DNA of 64,000 nucleotides from Brachionus plicatilis (GCA_010279815.1 QEOQ01000226.1:1441210-1505209), one strand, 5' to 3'; counted from the stretch's first letter, positions 25,652 to 37,153 are shown. Notes: generated by a model not told the origin, from the letters alone. Translations and numbers: made by a program.

Positions 25652-25692
25652 TTTGGTAGACTATAAATTTTCAGTCATTTAGACTTCATAGC
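25652..25692 (+). promoter_or_regulatory. TATA-type promoter of first 3D-domain gene
   Basis: A CTATAAAT box lies near 25661, about 44 bases before the ATG at 25705. The spacing fits a short 5' untranslated leader. The paralogous gene at 28062 has a TATAAAAAG at a similar distance. Confidence 0.6.
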
Positions 25693-25704
25693 ACTGACAA
25701 AAAA

Positions 25705-26190
25705 ATGAAAAGGTATTTAATACAATTCTTATTAATAAGCAGTTTTTTGAATTTGATTAGAAGTAGTCGGTTGAAGCGGGCTCTTGTACCAGAGAACTTT
25801 GATTATACTGATACTGATACTGATTTAAGCAGCATGATTGGACAGTATCTGGGTGGAATGGACAAGAGATCGAGATTGTTTGACTTTACTGCAACATTTT
25901 ATTCTAAGGAAGAGGTACAAGGGCACATGCCAGCAAGTGGGGTACGCGGTTCAACTCTCAGGGAAGCTTTAGTAGGCAATGGACTCTTACAAGTCGCTGT
26001 TGATCCAAAAGTTATACCAATGTTCACTCGTTTTAATGTCAGGCTTTGGGATGGTGGTGAAAGTGTTAAAGCTATAGCGCTTGATGTTGGTGGATCAATA
26101 AAAAATAGAATAATCGATATATTTGTGGACAAAACCTCAGAGGCTATTCTTCTTGGAAGAAAAAAGGTTTATGTTGAATTTTATGATTAA
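25705..26190 (+). CDS. Secreted 3D-domain (double-psi beta-barrel) protein, copy 1
   Basis: Intronless 161-codon gene. Residues 1-20 form a hydrophobic signal peptide (MKRYLIQFLLISSFLNLIRS). Residues from about 57 are a 3D domain, named for three conserved aspartates: VAVDPKVIP, AIALDVGG and IIDIFV each carry one. It also shows an FTATFYS start and GRKKVYVEFYD end, as in bacterial 3D proteins, which share the MltA-type barrel of peptidoglycan lytic enzymes and resuscitation factors. Known members are mainly bacterial, so horizontal transfer into this animal is inferred. The likely role is an extracellular hydrolase acting on bacterial walls; this is a guess from family. Copy 2 lies 1.9 kb downstream in the same orientation. 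The start is supported by the signal peptide and TATA box. Confidence 0.85.
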   Translation: MKRYLIQFLLISSFLNLIRSSRLKRALVPENFDYTDTDTDLSSMIGQYLGGMDKRSRLFDFTATFYSKEEVQGHMPASGVRGSTLREALVGNGLLQVAVDPKVIPMFTRFNVRLWDGGESVKAIALDVGGSIKNRIIDIFVDKTSEAILLGRKKVYVEFYD

Positions 26191-28005
26191 ACGTTGTGGT
26201 TTTTAAAAATCTTAATAAACATATTTTATTAGATGTAAAAGTTTTTTCTAATTAACTTCTTTAAAAAGTCTTATAACTGGAAAATAAAAAGCTTTACTTG
26301 AGGTGACTCTTGTTTTGGTTTTTTCAAATTATGAAAAATTTTAAGTTTTTTAATGAAATAACATAAAAGAAATTAAATTTTGTTTTTCAAGTTTTTAAGG
26401 GTTGGTTAATTTGTTAATTGAATGACGACTTTTTTTTTATTTCAAGCAAAATTAAGGAAATTTTATAAAAAATTAATAGATTATTTCTTTGACTTAAGAT
26501 TATTGAAAATATCAAAAAATTAGTATTTTATATGACTTTTCATTATTTTTTTTGATTTTTTTTTAATGGAAATTGCTGTTAATTATTTTAAGCAAAGCAA
26601 TATAAATAAAAAAATGTCAAATTTATTGAATTTGGAAAAAATTGTATTCTTTCTTCTGAATTTAATAATTCGATTTGAAGTTTGAAATAGTCCAATTTTT
26701 TGTGCCAAATCTTTTAGATTTCAATAAAAAGACAGAGGCCTACATGAATTAACATGAAAAAAAAAGCAAAACATTCTGTGTGATACTTAATTTATAAATT
26801 TGAAAAAATATGCAATCTGTTTAATTGAATCTAAAGTCTTGTTAGCAAATTGAAAATTAAATAGTAATGCAAAAAAATTTACCATTCAGAATAAAAAATA
26901 AAATTTTTATAAATTATATAAAAATCATTTAATTATAAGCGTGGTTTTTAATTTTTAAGTATTTTCAGAGAAATTATTCATGGATATTTGTAAAATTTAC
27001 AGTTTTAACACTCAAATGACCATCGTGTCATTTTTGACATTTTTAAGGTTATTTTGCTAAAAAACTCTAGCAATTTTTTTTTATGATTTATATTTTTTGA
27101 TTAATCTAATTAACTTGATATTTGAAAACAAAAAAGGGAAATTTGAAAAAAAAAATTCAAATTTTTCTGCAAAAAAAAAAAGTTTAATTTAATTACCAGC
27201 CGTGTCATTTTTGACACGTCATTCATTTTGTCTACTTGAAGCTTTTTAAAAATTACATAATGTGACATGGTGTGCTTTTTTTGTTTGATTTTTTCTTCTT
27301 AAAAATAAAATTGATTATTAAATTGAAAAATTAAAAATTTAACGCCGAGAAGCAGCCCTAAAAGCCCGCAAGGAGTTAGAAAACTACTAATATTGAATCA
27401 GGGGAATCAGATGAAGAGATAAACAATAAAAATGAAAGTGAAGATGAGGACAATGCTGATAAAAGTGTTACAAAACCATTTTAATAAAACTTCACAAAAC
27501 CATTTTAATAAGATCACGTCTTTTTTAGATTTTAATTTTAATTAATTTTTTTTCAAACAAATAATTATTAATTTCAAATATTCTAATATCATACAATATC
27601 GAATTCGATGTCAATAATTCACTGACTTATTCAGCAATCAAAATCTGCTTCAAAATTTTTTTTTCAACGCAAATAAAAATTGTATTTCATAGCTAGATTC
27701 AAATATTTAAAGTTGTTTTTTTTCTATCTAAAAAAAAATGAAAAATAAGTATTTAATAATATCCAGAAGCCTACTTTATAAATAAAAAGTTAAATTTTTT
27801 TCTCCACCTCGGTAGGTGTGTATTAACAAATGATAAATTCAAGCATTTTGTTGTCAATTGCAACAATTATTTTTTTGGTATTGTTTGGTTTTTTTAGTGT
27901 TGCATGAAGTCCAAATTCAAGATAAAAAGCTGAATCAAACAAAACTTCAATAGTCACGGATGAATGCAGTCCAATACCTTAAGTTCAGAGCAGTCAAAAA
28001 TTCAT
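26191..28005. other. Spacer between the two 3D-domain genes
   Basis: Mostly AT-rich non-coding DNA. Two copies of CGTGTCATTTTTGACA lie at about 27024-27040 and 27205-27221, resembling the ends of DNA transposons. A GC-richer scrap at about 27340-27483 can encode an acidic tail (ESGESDEEINNKNESEDEDN) ending in a stop, probably a decayed gene or transposase N-terminus. Nothing else is recognised. Confidence 0.5.
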
Positions 28006-28014
28006 AGTATAAAA
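28006..28014 (+). promoter_or_regulatory. TATA box of second 3D-domain gene
   Basis: TATAAAAAG lies about 50 bases upstream of the ATG at 28062, matching the promoter layout of the first copy. Confidence 0.65.
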
Positions 28015-28061
28015 AGAATAATTATTAAATCAAAAATATTATTATCTAAAAGATAAATAGA

Positions 28062-28532
28062 ATGACCAAAGCACTAAGTATTGCCATCTTACTGCTGGTA
28101 ACAATTGCAGCTAGTGAATGCTATTTGAGTTCAAATTCAGACTCATTGCTGGACAGTTTGATCGAAAATTATTTGGAAAGCAAACGATATTTTAAAACAA
28201 ACGAAAACAATCAACACCGATGGATATCATTCAATGCTTCCTTTTATGCAAGAGAAAGGGTTAAAGATAACATGCCGGCGTCAGGGATCAGAGGCTCTAC
28301 TCTTAAAGAAGCAATGCAAGGTCTCGGTTTGCTACAAGTTTCTGTAGATCCAAAGGTAATTCCGCTATATTCCAGGTTTAGGGTTAAGTTATGGGATGGA
28401 TGGACAGTGGTTCCAGCGATTGCTCTGGATGTTGGTCCGACTAAAAGATTGATTGATATCTATGTAGATAAAATAAACGAAGCTATTCATTATGGAATTA
28501 AAAAGGTTCAAGTTCAAATTGTTGAAAATTGA
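28062..28532 (+). CDS. Secreted 3D-domain protein, copy 2
   Basis: Intronless 156-codon paralogue of the gene at 25705. A signal peptide occupies about residues 1-20 (MTKALSIAILLLVTIAASEC). The 3D domain follows with FNASFYA, MPASGIRGSTLKEAMQGLGL, VSVDPKVIPLYSRF, LWDGW, AIALDVG and LIDIYVDK; the three domain aspartates are all kept. The GG after the second aspartate is shortened here to a single G followed by PTKR. The two proteins are clearly homologous along their length, so this is a tandem duplication after acquisition. An intact signal peptide, frame and promoter suggest both are functional. Function beyond the family is unknown. Confidence 0.85.
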   Translation: MTKALSIAILLLVTIAASECYLSSNSDSLLDSLIENYLESKRYFKTNENNQHRWISFNASFYARERVKDNMPASGIRGSTLKEAMQGLGLLQVSVDPKVIPLYSRFRVKLWDGWTVVPAIALDVGPTKRLIDIYVDKINEAIHYGIKKVQVQIVEN

Positions 28533-28839
28533 ATATGAATTTAGAATTTATATTTAACAAAACAATTTAATTTAAAAAAAAAAATATTAATAAAATTAAT
28601 AAAAAGATGTAATATTTTAGTTTTCGAGGAAAAATTGAACAAATGCTTAAACTTTATTTTAGTTTATATTTAAAAAAAAATTACTTTTGATTATTCAAAG
28701 TTTATTTTAATTGAACTCATGTTAAAATCATATATACACGAGAGAAAAATTTAAAAAACATGTCTATTTTTTTTGCCATTTTAATGCATTAAAACAATTA
28801 TGTTTAACAATAAATATTAAAAAACCAGCTTATCAGATA

Positions 28840-29904
28840 GCTGAAGAAAATGCAACCATCAGCGAAATGAATGAAAGAATAAGAAGAAAAAATAATGTGA
28901 GTATTTATGGTGAGCAAGAATCAAAGAAAAGATTTTAACAGAAAAGAGAGCAGAAGATGAAGAAAAAATCAATAAAATTCTGATCACTTTCGGAAATAGT
29001 GATGTCAAGCCAGCGTATTCGAGGCGTTTGAAACTTAAAGACTAAAGAATACTAGATCCAAATTCTAGTAGAACTCAAATAAGAAGCAAACAGAAATCCA
29101 CTACTTCCAGCAGCCAAAAAGTTGAGAGATTCAAATACTTTCAAATCTGTTTATCTGAGTCCAGATTTGACTGAAACCGAAAGAGCTTTAGACTATGAAT
29201 TGAGAAAACAAAGAACGAAGCAAATAAAAGATGAATTCAATTTTGTTATTAAAACAAAAAGTCCACAAATTGTGGCAGTTTGTGAGACTTGGTTCAAGAG
29301 CATCTCAATTACAAACGTTAAAGGAAACAATTTGTACAAAAAAGAAAGAAGTGATGTACGCAGAGGCGGCGGTGTAGATTTCTATATTGATGAATATATC
29401 AACTCATTTGAATTAAATCATACAGGATTAAATTCAAGGAAAATAGAACAAATTTGGGTAGCGGTTAACTTTGACTCAAAAAAGTAGTCTGAAAAGTGGG
29501 CTGTCTTTTAAGGACAAACGAATATGTTGATATGAACGATTTTGAACAGGTTAAAGCTTATTTTGATGAAAAAGGATTTTAAGATCTTATAAAAATGGGT
29601 GACTTTAACTTTCCATCAATCATCTGTCAAATACTGTGTGTCAGAAATCTTAAACGAAAATGATATCAAACAAAAATTCATAGAGACGCTAAGCGATGCT
29701 TTTCTTTATCAGCATGAAAATTTCCCTACTTTTCAAATGTCAAACAAAAAAGCTGTCAACACTTTGGATTTGATTTTCACGATTCAGCCTGGCAGTGTGC
29801 ATGCAATCGATACGATCGAATTTGTGCTTGGTAATATTAATAAAGGACATCTGGTTTTTTTTCAATTTTGTTCTCAAAAAAAAAGGTCATTTAGCAATCA
29901 TATA
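28840..29904 (+). mobile_element. CR1/L2-like LINE relic, 5' part
   Basis: Degenerate coding sequence of a non-LTR retrotransposon. 28861-29220 resembles the C-terminal part of ORF1: RKNNVSIYGEQE, then AAKKLRDSNTFKSVYLSPDL-TETER, with stops between. 29250-29487 carries part of the apurinic-type endonuclease (QIVAVCETWF, RRGGGVDFYI). 29590-29904 continues it, with GDFNFPS and LDLIFT motifs. Several frames and stops show it is dead. It is interrupted exactly at 29904 by the MULE; its frame continues at 34569. Confidence 0.8.
29897..29904. repeat. Target-site duplication ATCATATA, left
   Basis: ATCATATA directly precedes the left MULE terminus and is repeated at 34561-34568 directly after the right terminus. 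An 8-base duplication defines the insertion. Confidence 0.92.
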
Positions 29905-30328
29905 GGTTATTGCTAAAACACGGTATGCCTGTTTTTTACTAAAACACGGACCACCCCCTAAGAAAACGAAGGAATAATTAAATAAACTTTCTTTAACTGT
30001 TTTTTAGGACAAAATTTTACGCTCTTTCACGCGCAATTGAGACCTTTGCTCTAGGACTTTTAGTTTTTGCCGCACAGATCTTTAAAATAAAAAAGAACCA
30101 AAAAAATTTAGGGTTCTTATTTTTTGGCTAGAACCAAAAGCCTGCCTTTCCGGCGCCTGCCACTTTTCTAGTACAACTTTTTGTGCTCTTTTAAGTTCAA
30201 TTTAGAGCTAAGCTCTAGGACCTTTCCTTCGGACTGCACAACCGTTCAAATGTCAAAAATTTAGGATTTCGGACACGGATCACAAAAAAAACTTGAACCA
30301 ACGTTTATTTCTCATGATTTTGACATGC
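29905..30328. repeat. MULE left terminal inverted repeat
   Basis: Matches the reverse complement of 34137-34560. It includes CGTGTTTTAG sub-repeats and paired CTAGGAC/GAGCT words, and runs to GACATGC just before the coding part. Confidence 0.9.
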
Positions 30329-30499
30329 TTTGTTGATTTTAGTAATATGTTAATTTAATTTTTGTAAAAATTTTTATTAATTTTTTTAAATTTAAAAAAA
30401 TGTCTAAATTTTTTCTTTTTCACTTACTTTATTGTTTGTTTAATTTTGCGTTTAAATTTGACAAAATTATTATCAAAAAATATTTTTTTTTAAAAATTG

Positions 30500-31379
30500 A
30501 TGCTTTTAAAGCTTCCAGTCTGTAATTTTAGTAAAGCGATTTTAAAAAACATTGACATGGATCATACTTTAGTGCCGTTAAAAGTAAATTCAGATGGGAA
30601 TTGCCTGTTTCGTGCTATTTCTTTAGCATTATATGGAAATGAACTTTTTCATATCGAGATATGGATCAGATGTATTTTAGAAATGGCTTTTAATGCTCAT
30701 TAATATGTTGATAATGATTTATTAAATCTACAACTTGAAAACCAGTTAAATGAAAAATACAGTTCACGTATAACAGAATGGATAAGTCTTTTTTGCGGAA
30801 GTAATATTAATGGTTCAATAAGTGACTAATTAAACTGTGAGATAATGAGACTTGTTAATGTAGACAGCTGGGGAAGTCTTTGGCATTTATTTGGAATTTC
30901 AAATTCTCTGAACATTAATATTCAGCAGATTTATCCGAGAAAAAGAAATGACTTGAGAGAAAAAATTCAATATGATTTACAATCGAACAAAATTTTGTGT
31001 TGTCATAAAAATGAAAAAAGTAATTTTTATAAAACAATTAGAGTTGTATCTGTATTCCTTGAATCTAATTTAAAATCGGGAATTTTAATCGATTTTCAAA
31101 TTCAATTGGAATGCTGGAATTAAAACAAATAACTTAATCCAAATTTAATTAAACCTAATATTTTTAAAAATTAAAACCTTTAAACATTCTTTAAATTCTT
31201 TTTTTTTCAATCTGAAATTTTATCACTTCGTTTTCATTATTTTAAAAAATGTTAAATACTAATTTTAGCAAATTTTGTTTTAAGCAACAAATGTGTCTAT
31301 AATGTGGACTCATACAGACGGGAGAAGTCCTTTAAGATCAGAAGATCTATGGAATCCAAATCATTTTGTTCCTGTTGTT
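30500..31379 (+). pseudogene. OTU-family cysteine protease of the MULE, two stops
   Basis: Predicted deubiquitinase-like protein carried by the transposon. The catalytic cysteine motif VNSDGNCLFRAIS is at 30584-30622 (Cys codon 30602-30604). The middle helix region continues with WGSLWHLFGISNSLNINIQQIY. After a likely intron, the exon 31285-31379 gives MWTHTDGRSP and WNPNHFVPVV, with the catalytic His codon at 31362-31364. Two in-frame TAA codons (30701-30703 and 30827-30829) interrupt it, so this copy is probably inactive unless the stops are bypassed. OTU genes inside Mutator-like elements are known as captured cargo; what they do for the element is not established. Confidence 0.8.
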
Positions 31380-31429
31380 GTGAGTTACAATTAGAAAATA
31401 TTGAATAGATCAAATAAAAATTTAAAAAA

Positions 31430-34076
31430 AAAAAGGCGGAAAATGGATTTCAACATGATTTAATTAGAAACCTGCTTTGTTCAAATTACAGCCAAAAAAT
31501 AAGAATAGAAAGTGTATTAAAAGTAAATGTTATTAAGAAAATATTCTAACATATGAACGCACTGAAGAATGTCAAAAAAGCGCTTATATGAAAGATATTT
31601 CTCAAAATATTAACCATTTTATTATTTTTAGGATAAAAAAATAGAAATTATCAATTGTTCTGTGTTTGAAAAATATTTAGTTGCCGATAGTTTGGATGAT
31701 AAGAGTTTAAAGTATGTTTCGATTTATTTATTAAAAAATCATAAAAAAATTTAATATTTGAATTCAAAGAACAATTAACGAAAATGTTTTAAAAATAATG
31801 GAAGGCTCGAGCGAAAAATTATTGACTAGGAACGATGAAAATATTAGTGAAACAGAGAGTGAAAACTCAATTAAAGTTAATTTAAAATTTTTAAGTAAAT
31901 TTTTTAATTGATAAAGATTATTTATAGTAAAATTAATATAATTATAGATTGCAATTTTGAGAATCTCCTGTTTAAAGAGGTTCTTCCTTTTATATTTGAT
32001 GAAATACCAATATCAGAACGTCCAATAGCTGTAAGAACAAAAGCTTATATTTTGTATGATTTGAATTTAATTGGTTTTGGAGACTTATTAGCAGATGAGA
32101 ATGGTTCCTATACGAACGATGGTGTGAATACTAAATTTTATCGAATTGAAAAGACTAAAGATCTAAAATTTGATTTTAATTCTTGCAATAAACTCAATTA
32201 TAAGTATGAACCTGATGATTACACCTATGAAGTTAAAAGATTCAGATACATTTCCAAATGCGAACCTGAATTCCAAAGAAAAATTGAAAAATTGTTAAAA
32301 ACTTTTTAAACCCGACCGTTTTTAATCGCTGCTTTATTTGTTATTTTTGGAAAAATGAAATTGAAAAAAAAAGTTTTAGTCTATTAGCTCATGGAAACTC
32401 GATGAATACCTCAAAACCGTATATAAGATCAACAAAAACAATTATTGAGGATATCAAAAAATCAGCTTAAAAAACAAAGTTCAATGAAGAATGAGTATGT
32501 GAAAGATTTAAATGAGAAAATTCTTTTTAAAAAGAAAAATTTGAGTGACTTGCCCCGAAATTCTAAGCAATATTTCAATCATCATTCAATTAATGTTAAA
32601 AAAGAGCAAGAGAAATCTGATAATGTAAAAACTCGAGACAGTTATACAGATGCTATTTTTAATATGAAAAAAAGTAAGCTTAATATAAAGAATCTTAGAA
32701 ACTCAAAATAATAACATTTTCTTGATTAGCTAACTTCGTAAAATCTATCAATTTTAGTAAAGATAATATGATAATGTTATGCTTTAGTGATCAACAGCTC
32801 TATGATCTAATACGATTTGGTGGTACGGAAAAATATTACTCTGTGATTAATTTTGATACAACATTTAACCTAGGTAAATTTAAAATCAATTATTATTTTT
32901 TTTTAAATTATAACCAATAGAATGCTAAATTTGTCTTTCAAGTAAAAATTTACTATTAAAGGCTAGACATAAACTTAAATTATTTAAAAAAAAAAAAATT
33001 AAGTCTATCTTGGGCTTGAAATTATTCTTAACTAAAACTTTACACCTAAAGAACAAATCTTCTAAAAATGTCAGTTTAATTGAACTAGAAATAATTCATG
33101 ATAAAAAGATTGGCTAATATTTTTTTCAAAAAAAATGGTTATTAAATTTCTCATTTTTTGTATCATTTAAGGGAAATTTTTATGTTTCTTATTTTACTTC
33201 CGAAATTTGTCCCTCAATTTGAACGGTACGAATGAACATCCAATTTTTATGGGACCATTGATGGTCCACTTAAAACGAGATTTCGATTGTTATTTCTATT
33301 TTACAGAACAAATTAAATATCATAGTGATCTCAAATTTCAAGGTCTGAATTACTCTGTTTTAGATATTAAACTAATAATAACAGACGATGATGACAGCTT
33401 AAAAGGAGCCCTAAAAAAGACATTCATCAAAACAATCTTTCTATTATGCTGCAATCATATTAGAAAAAATATAGTTAAAGTTTTAAAAGAGTTTGAGCTT
33501 GACGAATGTGATCAGGAAAAGATTCTTTTTTTTATATTTGGTGGGCAAAATGAAAGAGAAAATAGTTTAATTGAAACCAAAAACAAGAAGCAATATATTG
33601 AACGTTTAGATTTGTTAACAAATTTTTTCGAGACTCTTAAACATAGGCATAATGCTAAAAGCTTTGGTGATTGGTTTTTGGAACATAAAGCAAAGAGAAT
33701 ATTCGATAACTTCATCATACCAAACACAAAATACCACAAAAAGTTAAAAGATTATTATACCACCAATGATATTGAAGGATTTAACAATTCAATCAAGGAG
33801 CGCATACCGAAAACCAAAAATAATTTAACTGAAATATTTACGTTTTTTGAAGAAGTTGCTGAAGGTCAAATAAATTCAAGTAAAGCGGCAATGATTGAAA
33901 CCGGTGACTATGAAGTGTCCGATTTATATAAAAATTGCTTGGTAAAGTATGGTGTATGGAATCTTTTAGCAAACGCCCAAAAAGAAAGGATGTTTGAAAA
34001 GTTTTTGAAATGGTGGCCAGAAAAGAAAAAGAGAAAACAAGAAACAGTTGAATCACTATACGAAATGGAAAATTGA
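31430..34076 (+). CDS. Mutator-like (MULE) transposase, multi-exon
   Basis: DDE transposase that cuts and joins the TIR ends. The clearest exons are 32750-32873, ending INFDTTFNLG (first catalytic Asp), and 33172-34076. Joined at a GT-AG intron of 298 bases they read in frame. The second exon shows HPIFMGPLMVH, LIITDDDDSLKGAL (second Asp region), LLCCNHIRKNI (C-x2-H) and a long helical C-terminus ending near SLYEMEN. Upstream open pieces at 31908-32309 and 32445-32711 are probably N-terminal exons, with GT-AG borders around 31380, 31710 and 31860, but I could not join them confidently. No SWIM zinc finger is visible at the C-terminus, unlike the separate MULE fragment at 36264. Possibly still intact. 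Confidence 0.75.
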
Positions 34077-34136
34077 ACACAATTTTTATTAATATACAAT
34101 TAGATAAACTTATTTCGTGAAATTGTGACTTTTTTG

Positions 34137-34560
34137 CATGTAAAAATCATGAAAAAGAAACGTTGGTTCAAGTTTTTTTTCGGTGATCCGTGTCCGAAAT
34201 CCTAAATTTTTGACATTTGAACGGTTGTGCAGTCCGAAGGAAAGATCCTAGAGCTTAGCTCTAAATAGAACTAAAAAGAGCACAAAAAGTTGCACTAGAA
34301 AAGTGGTAGGCGCCGGAAATGCAGGCTTTTGGTTCTAGCCAAAAAATATGAACCGTAAATTTTTTTGGTTCTTTTTTATTTTAAAGATCTGTGCGGCAAA
34401 AACTAAAAGTCCTAGAGCTAAGGTCTCAATTGCGCGTGAAAGAGCGTAAAATTTTGTCCTAAAAAACAGTTAAAGAAAATTTATTTAATTATTCCTTCGT
34501 TTTCTAAGGGGTGGTCCGTGTTTTAGTAAAAAACAGGCATACCGTGTTTTAGCAATAACC
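34137..34560. repeat. MULE right terminal inverted repeat
   Basis: Inverted counterpart of 29905-30328. It ends in CCGTGTTTTAGCAATAACC, immediately followed by the target duplication ATCATATA at 34561-34568. Confidence 0.9.
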
Positions 34561-34568
34561 ATCATATA

Positions 34569-35065
34569 CCTGTAAAAAATTTATTTATAATAAAGCTGAT
34601 TTGTTAAAATTTCTCATTTTTTATCAGAAGAAGACTATTTTTAAAAGAATAATATTATATCTTAGTAACAGCATGAAATTGTCAAGAAAAAGTTATGTAC
34701 ATGTAACTTCTGGAAACTCTAGATTTTAATACGTGCCTATAAAATTGATTTTAATACGTGCTTATCTATAAAGTAAATAAGCTAAAAAAATTAAAGTTGT
34801 CTTGATTTTGCTAAAGCATTTTAACTGTTCCGCAAAGACGGCTATTAGCTATTAATTGAAAGCGTATGGCTTTGATGGTCTGACAATAAAATGGATTGAA
34901 GCTTTCTTGAAAAAAAGAAGACAACGAGTTATTCAAGGTGAAATTTTGTCGAATTGGGTTGAGATTTTTAACAGTGTACCAAAAGGGTCAGTGATTGGTA
35001 CACTATTGTTCTTTTTGTATATCAATGATCTACCAAAAGGAATACAGAATGTTCGTTATGTATAA
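34569..35065 (+). mobile_element. CR1/L2-like LINE relic, reverse transcriptase part
   Basis: Continuation of the LINE split by the MULE. 34856-35065 encodes YGFDGLTIKWIEAFLKKRRQ and PKGSVIGTLLFFLYINDLP, the conserved block just before the catalytic YADD of non-LTR reverse transcriptases. The region between 34569 and 34856 is broken by stops, and the YADD block and 3' end are missing. The copy is dead. Confidence 0.85.
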
Positions 35066-36263
35066 TTAATAAGTTAAAGTTTATGTTGAATTTTTAATAT
35101 ATTTTTTTTTCTAAATTAATCTTATTTTTTATTTGTGTCCCCTTATGAATATGTCCCCACGTTTTCTGGTAATGAAAGGTGGGACATAAACGCGAGACTA
35201 CTGTACATGTCTAATTTAGACATGCCATAATTAGCTTGTCGAAATTATATTTATAGAAATTCACGGATACCAAAAATAATGTAAAATTGCGTAGTTTAGC
35301 ACATTCTGGACCTCTTATAAAGCACCATATAAACAATTTTTTTTTATTTCATTTTTTTAATTGATTTTGTACTAAATTTAAAATTGTTCTAAATTGGAGG
35401 TGAATTACTACAAACCAAAAAAGCCAATAAATTATAATTTATTTTTATCCAAAAAATATAAACTAAAAAGTAAGGTTAAAGACTGAAAACTCATGAATTT
35501 TAAAAAAAAAATAAAATAAACTATTGAATTATTATAATTTGATTTCTAGCAATTGAAATGATGTTCGTCTTAAATCAAAATTGGAGATAAATTTTATAAT
35601 TATTATTTATTATAATTGTAAAAACTTAAATTAATAGATAAAAAAACGGAAACCTTTGTTTTTAAATTATTGGATTATATTTATTTTAGAAATTATGTAA
35701 AATCGATGAAATATTATTTTATTTTTTATTTTTAGTGATGCAGAAATTTGGATAAAAGAACAAATCGTCTTGAATAATTCCTAGAGAAACTTGTTCTCAT
35801 TAGATTTTTTTCAAGGCTTTTAGACAATTGTTGTGAACAAAACTTAATTATGAACTAACTTAATATGAAAAAGAGATTTTTTATATAAAGCTTAAAAAAA
35901 TAAGACAATTTTTTTTATCAAAACCAAAGTAAAATTTAAAAAATTAAATGATTTAAATTTTTAAAAAATAGAGGAAAAAAATTAATTTGATTTACATAAA
36001 ATTCTCTAAAATCAACAAATATTTTGGATAAATTTAAATAAATCGGTTAAATATTTTGTATAAAAATTTTTCTACAAAATATTATTTTTTTTCATAATTA
36101 ACAATTAAATAAAAGGGATACTCATTTTGAAAAATGGGAAACTTTCAACTAATTCACATAGGTTTTAATTAATTCCATAGAAATTTTTTTAAAAATTTAG
36201 GAACAATTTTTTTATTCTTTTTTTTATTAAATAATCAAGATGAAAATAAATGAAAAAATATTT
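35066..36263. other. AT-rich stretch with little content
   Basis: No gene is supported. Around 35140-35206 a GTGTCCCC...GGGGACA-like patch ends in GAGACTACTG before TA, resembling one end of a TA-inserting DNA transposon; its partner is not visible. The rest is A/T-rich filler. Confidence 0.5.
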
Positions 36264-37153
36264 GGGAGGTATTTAATCGATCTCTAAAATTACTTAATCG
36301 ATCACTAATATTTTTCTATCTCTTATTTTACTAAATACCCTTAACTTATATTTATTAATCTGTCTCCTAAATTAAATAAAACAGCAACTAATTTTACTTA
36401 AAGTATCTCTTATTTTTATTTATTAAATTGATTTAAAAAAAAAAATAATTATAAAAAATTTCAAAAAATTTCAAATAAAATAATATCTTATAAGTTTTTT
36501 CTTGGTCTACCTCTACCTCTCTTTAGTGGAGCTTCTACTTTCTTACTCATATCACTGCTGGTTTATGCTTGCACTACTTTTTCAGCTTCCTTATCAATTG
36601 TTTTTTTGTTCTTTTTTGTTGGTATAACTGTTTCTTGTGGAGTTTCTTCCTCTACTTCTGTTATCTTTCGCTTTAGAACTTTGATTGAGCTGACAACTCT
36701 CTATTCTTTATCTGCTTCTGATTGGTACTCAAGCGCCTTTTTAGACTTACACGGTCTACCTCTTCTAGAGTTTGTCCAATAACTACTTGCTTAGCTTCGA
36801 TTGGTATTTTGACAAGTTTCATATTTGCAGCAAAGCCAACAAGATGCTTACAAATATGATCTTTAAAGAAGGAAGGACAGGAGCAACTAGCTGTTTGCAT
36901 CCAGTTATCGGAGTTACTATCCGAGCTGATTCTTGTTTCCCAAGTTTTAAACAAAATTCCATAGAATTCCATAGAATACTCATCTTCAGTAAATTTAGTG
37001 ACGAAAAAACTCAGGATACATAAATATTTATTATTAGAGACAGTTAATTAATCAAATTAATCGAATAAATAATATTATAGATAGAAAAAATAAAATAATA
37101 TATTTTATTAAGTGATCGTTTAAGTAATGTAAGAGATCGATTAATAATACCCC
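36264..37153 (-). mobile_element. 890-base MULE derivative, 9-base target duplication
   Basis: Imperfect TIRs of about 47 bases: GGGAGGTATTTAATCGATCT at the left and the complement of GGGGTATTATTAATCGATCT at the right. The direct repeat AAAATATTT flanks both sides (36255-36263 and 37154-37162), the 9-base duplication typical of MULEs. Only the 3' end of a transposase gene remains inside, so the copy is an internal-deletion derivative of an autonomous element. Confidence 0.87.
36498..37020 (-). pseudogene. MULE transposase C-terminus: SWIM zinc finger and AT-hook
   Basis: Minus-strand fragment. It reads FVTKFTEDEYSMEFYGILFK, then a SWIM finger (ASCSCPSFFKDHICKHLVGF: C-x-C...H-x-C-x-H type), the common C-terminal module of Mutator-like transposases. 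A frame change after about 36675 leads to a K/E-rich tail, one in-frame TAA, and KRGRGRPRKNL, an AT-hook that would bind AT-rich minor groove. The catalytic DDE core is absent. It is a decayed remnant within the 890-base element. Confidence 0.8.

Larger units (their letters stand above)
29905..34560 (+). mobile_element. 4656-base MULE with long TIRs and an OTU gene
   Basis: Complete DNA transposon inserted in a LINE relic. Long inverted repeats (29905-30328 and 34137-34560, about 424 bases, roughly 95 percent alike by eye) start GGTTATTGCTAAAACACGG. Flanking target duplications are ATCATATA. The interior holds an OTU-type cysteine protease gene, further coding exons and a Mutator-like transposase, all on the plus strand. 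Short TIR differences and two stops in the OTU gene show moderate age. A related terminus without a body lies at 50290-50330. Confidence 0.93.

Noticed and set aside
25899..26132. 77-codon minus-strand frame
   Set aside because: Shadow of the first 3D-domain gene.
33512..34099. Minus-strand frames across the MULE transposase
   Set aside because: Shadows of the plus-strand transposase exon.
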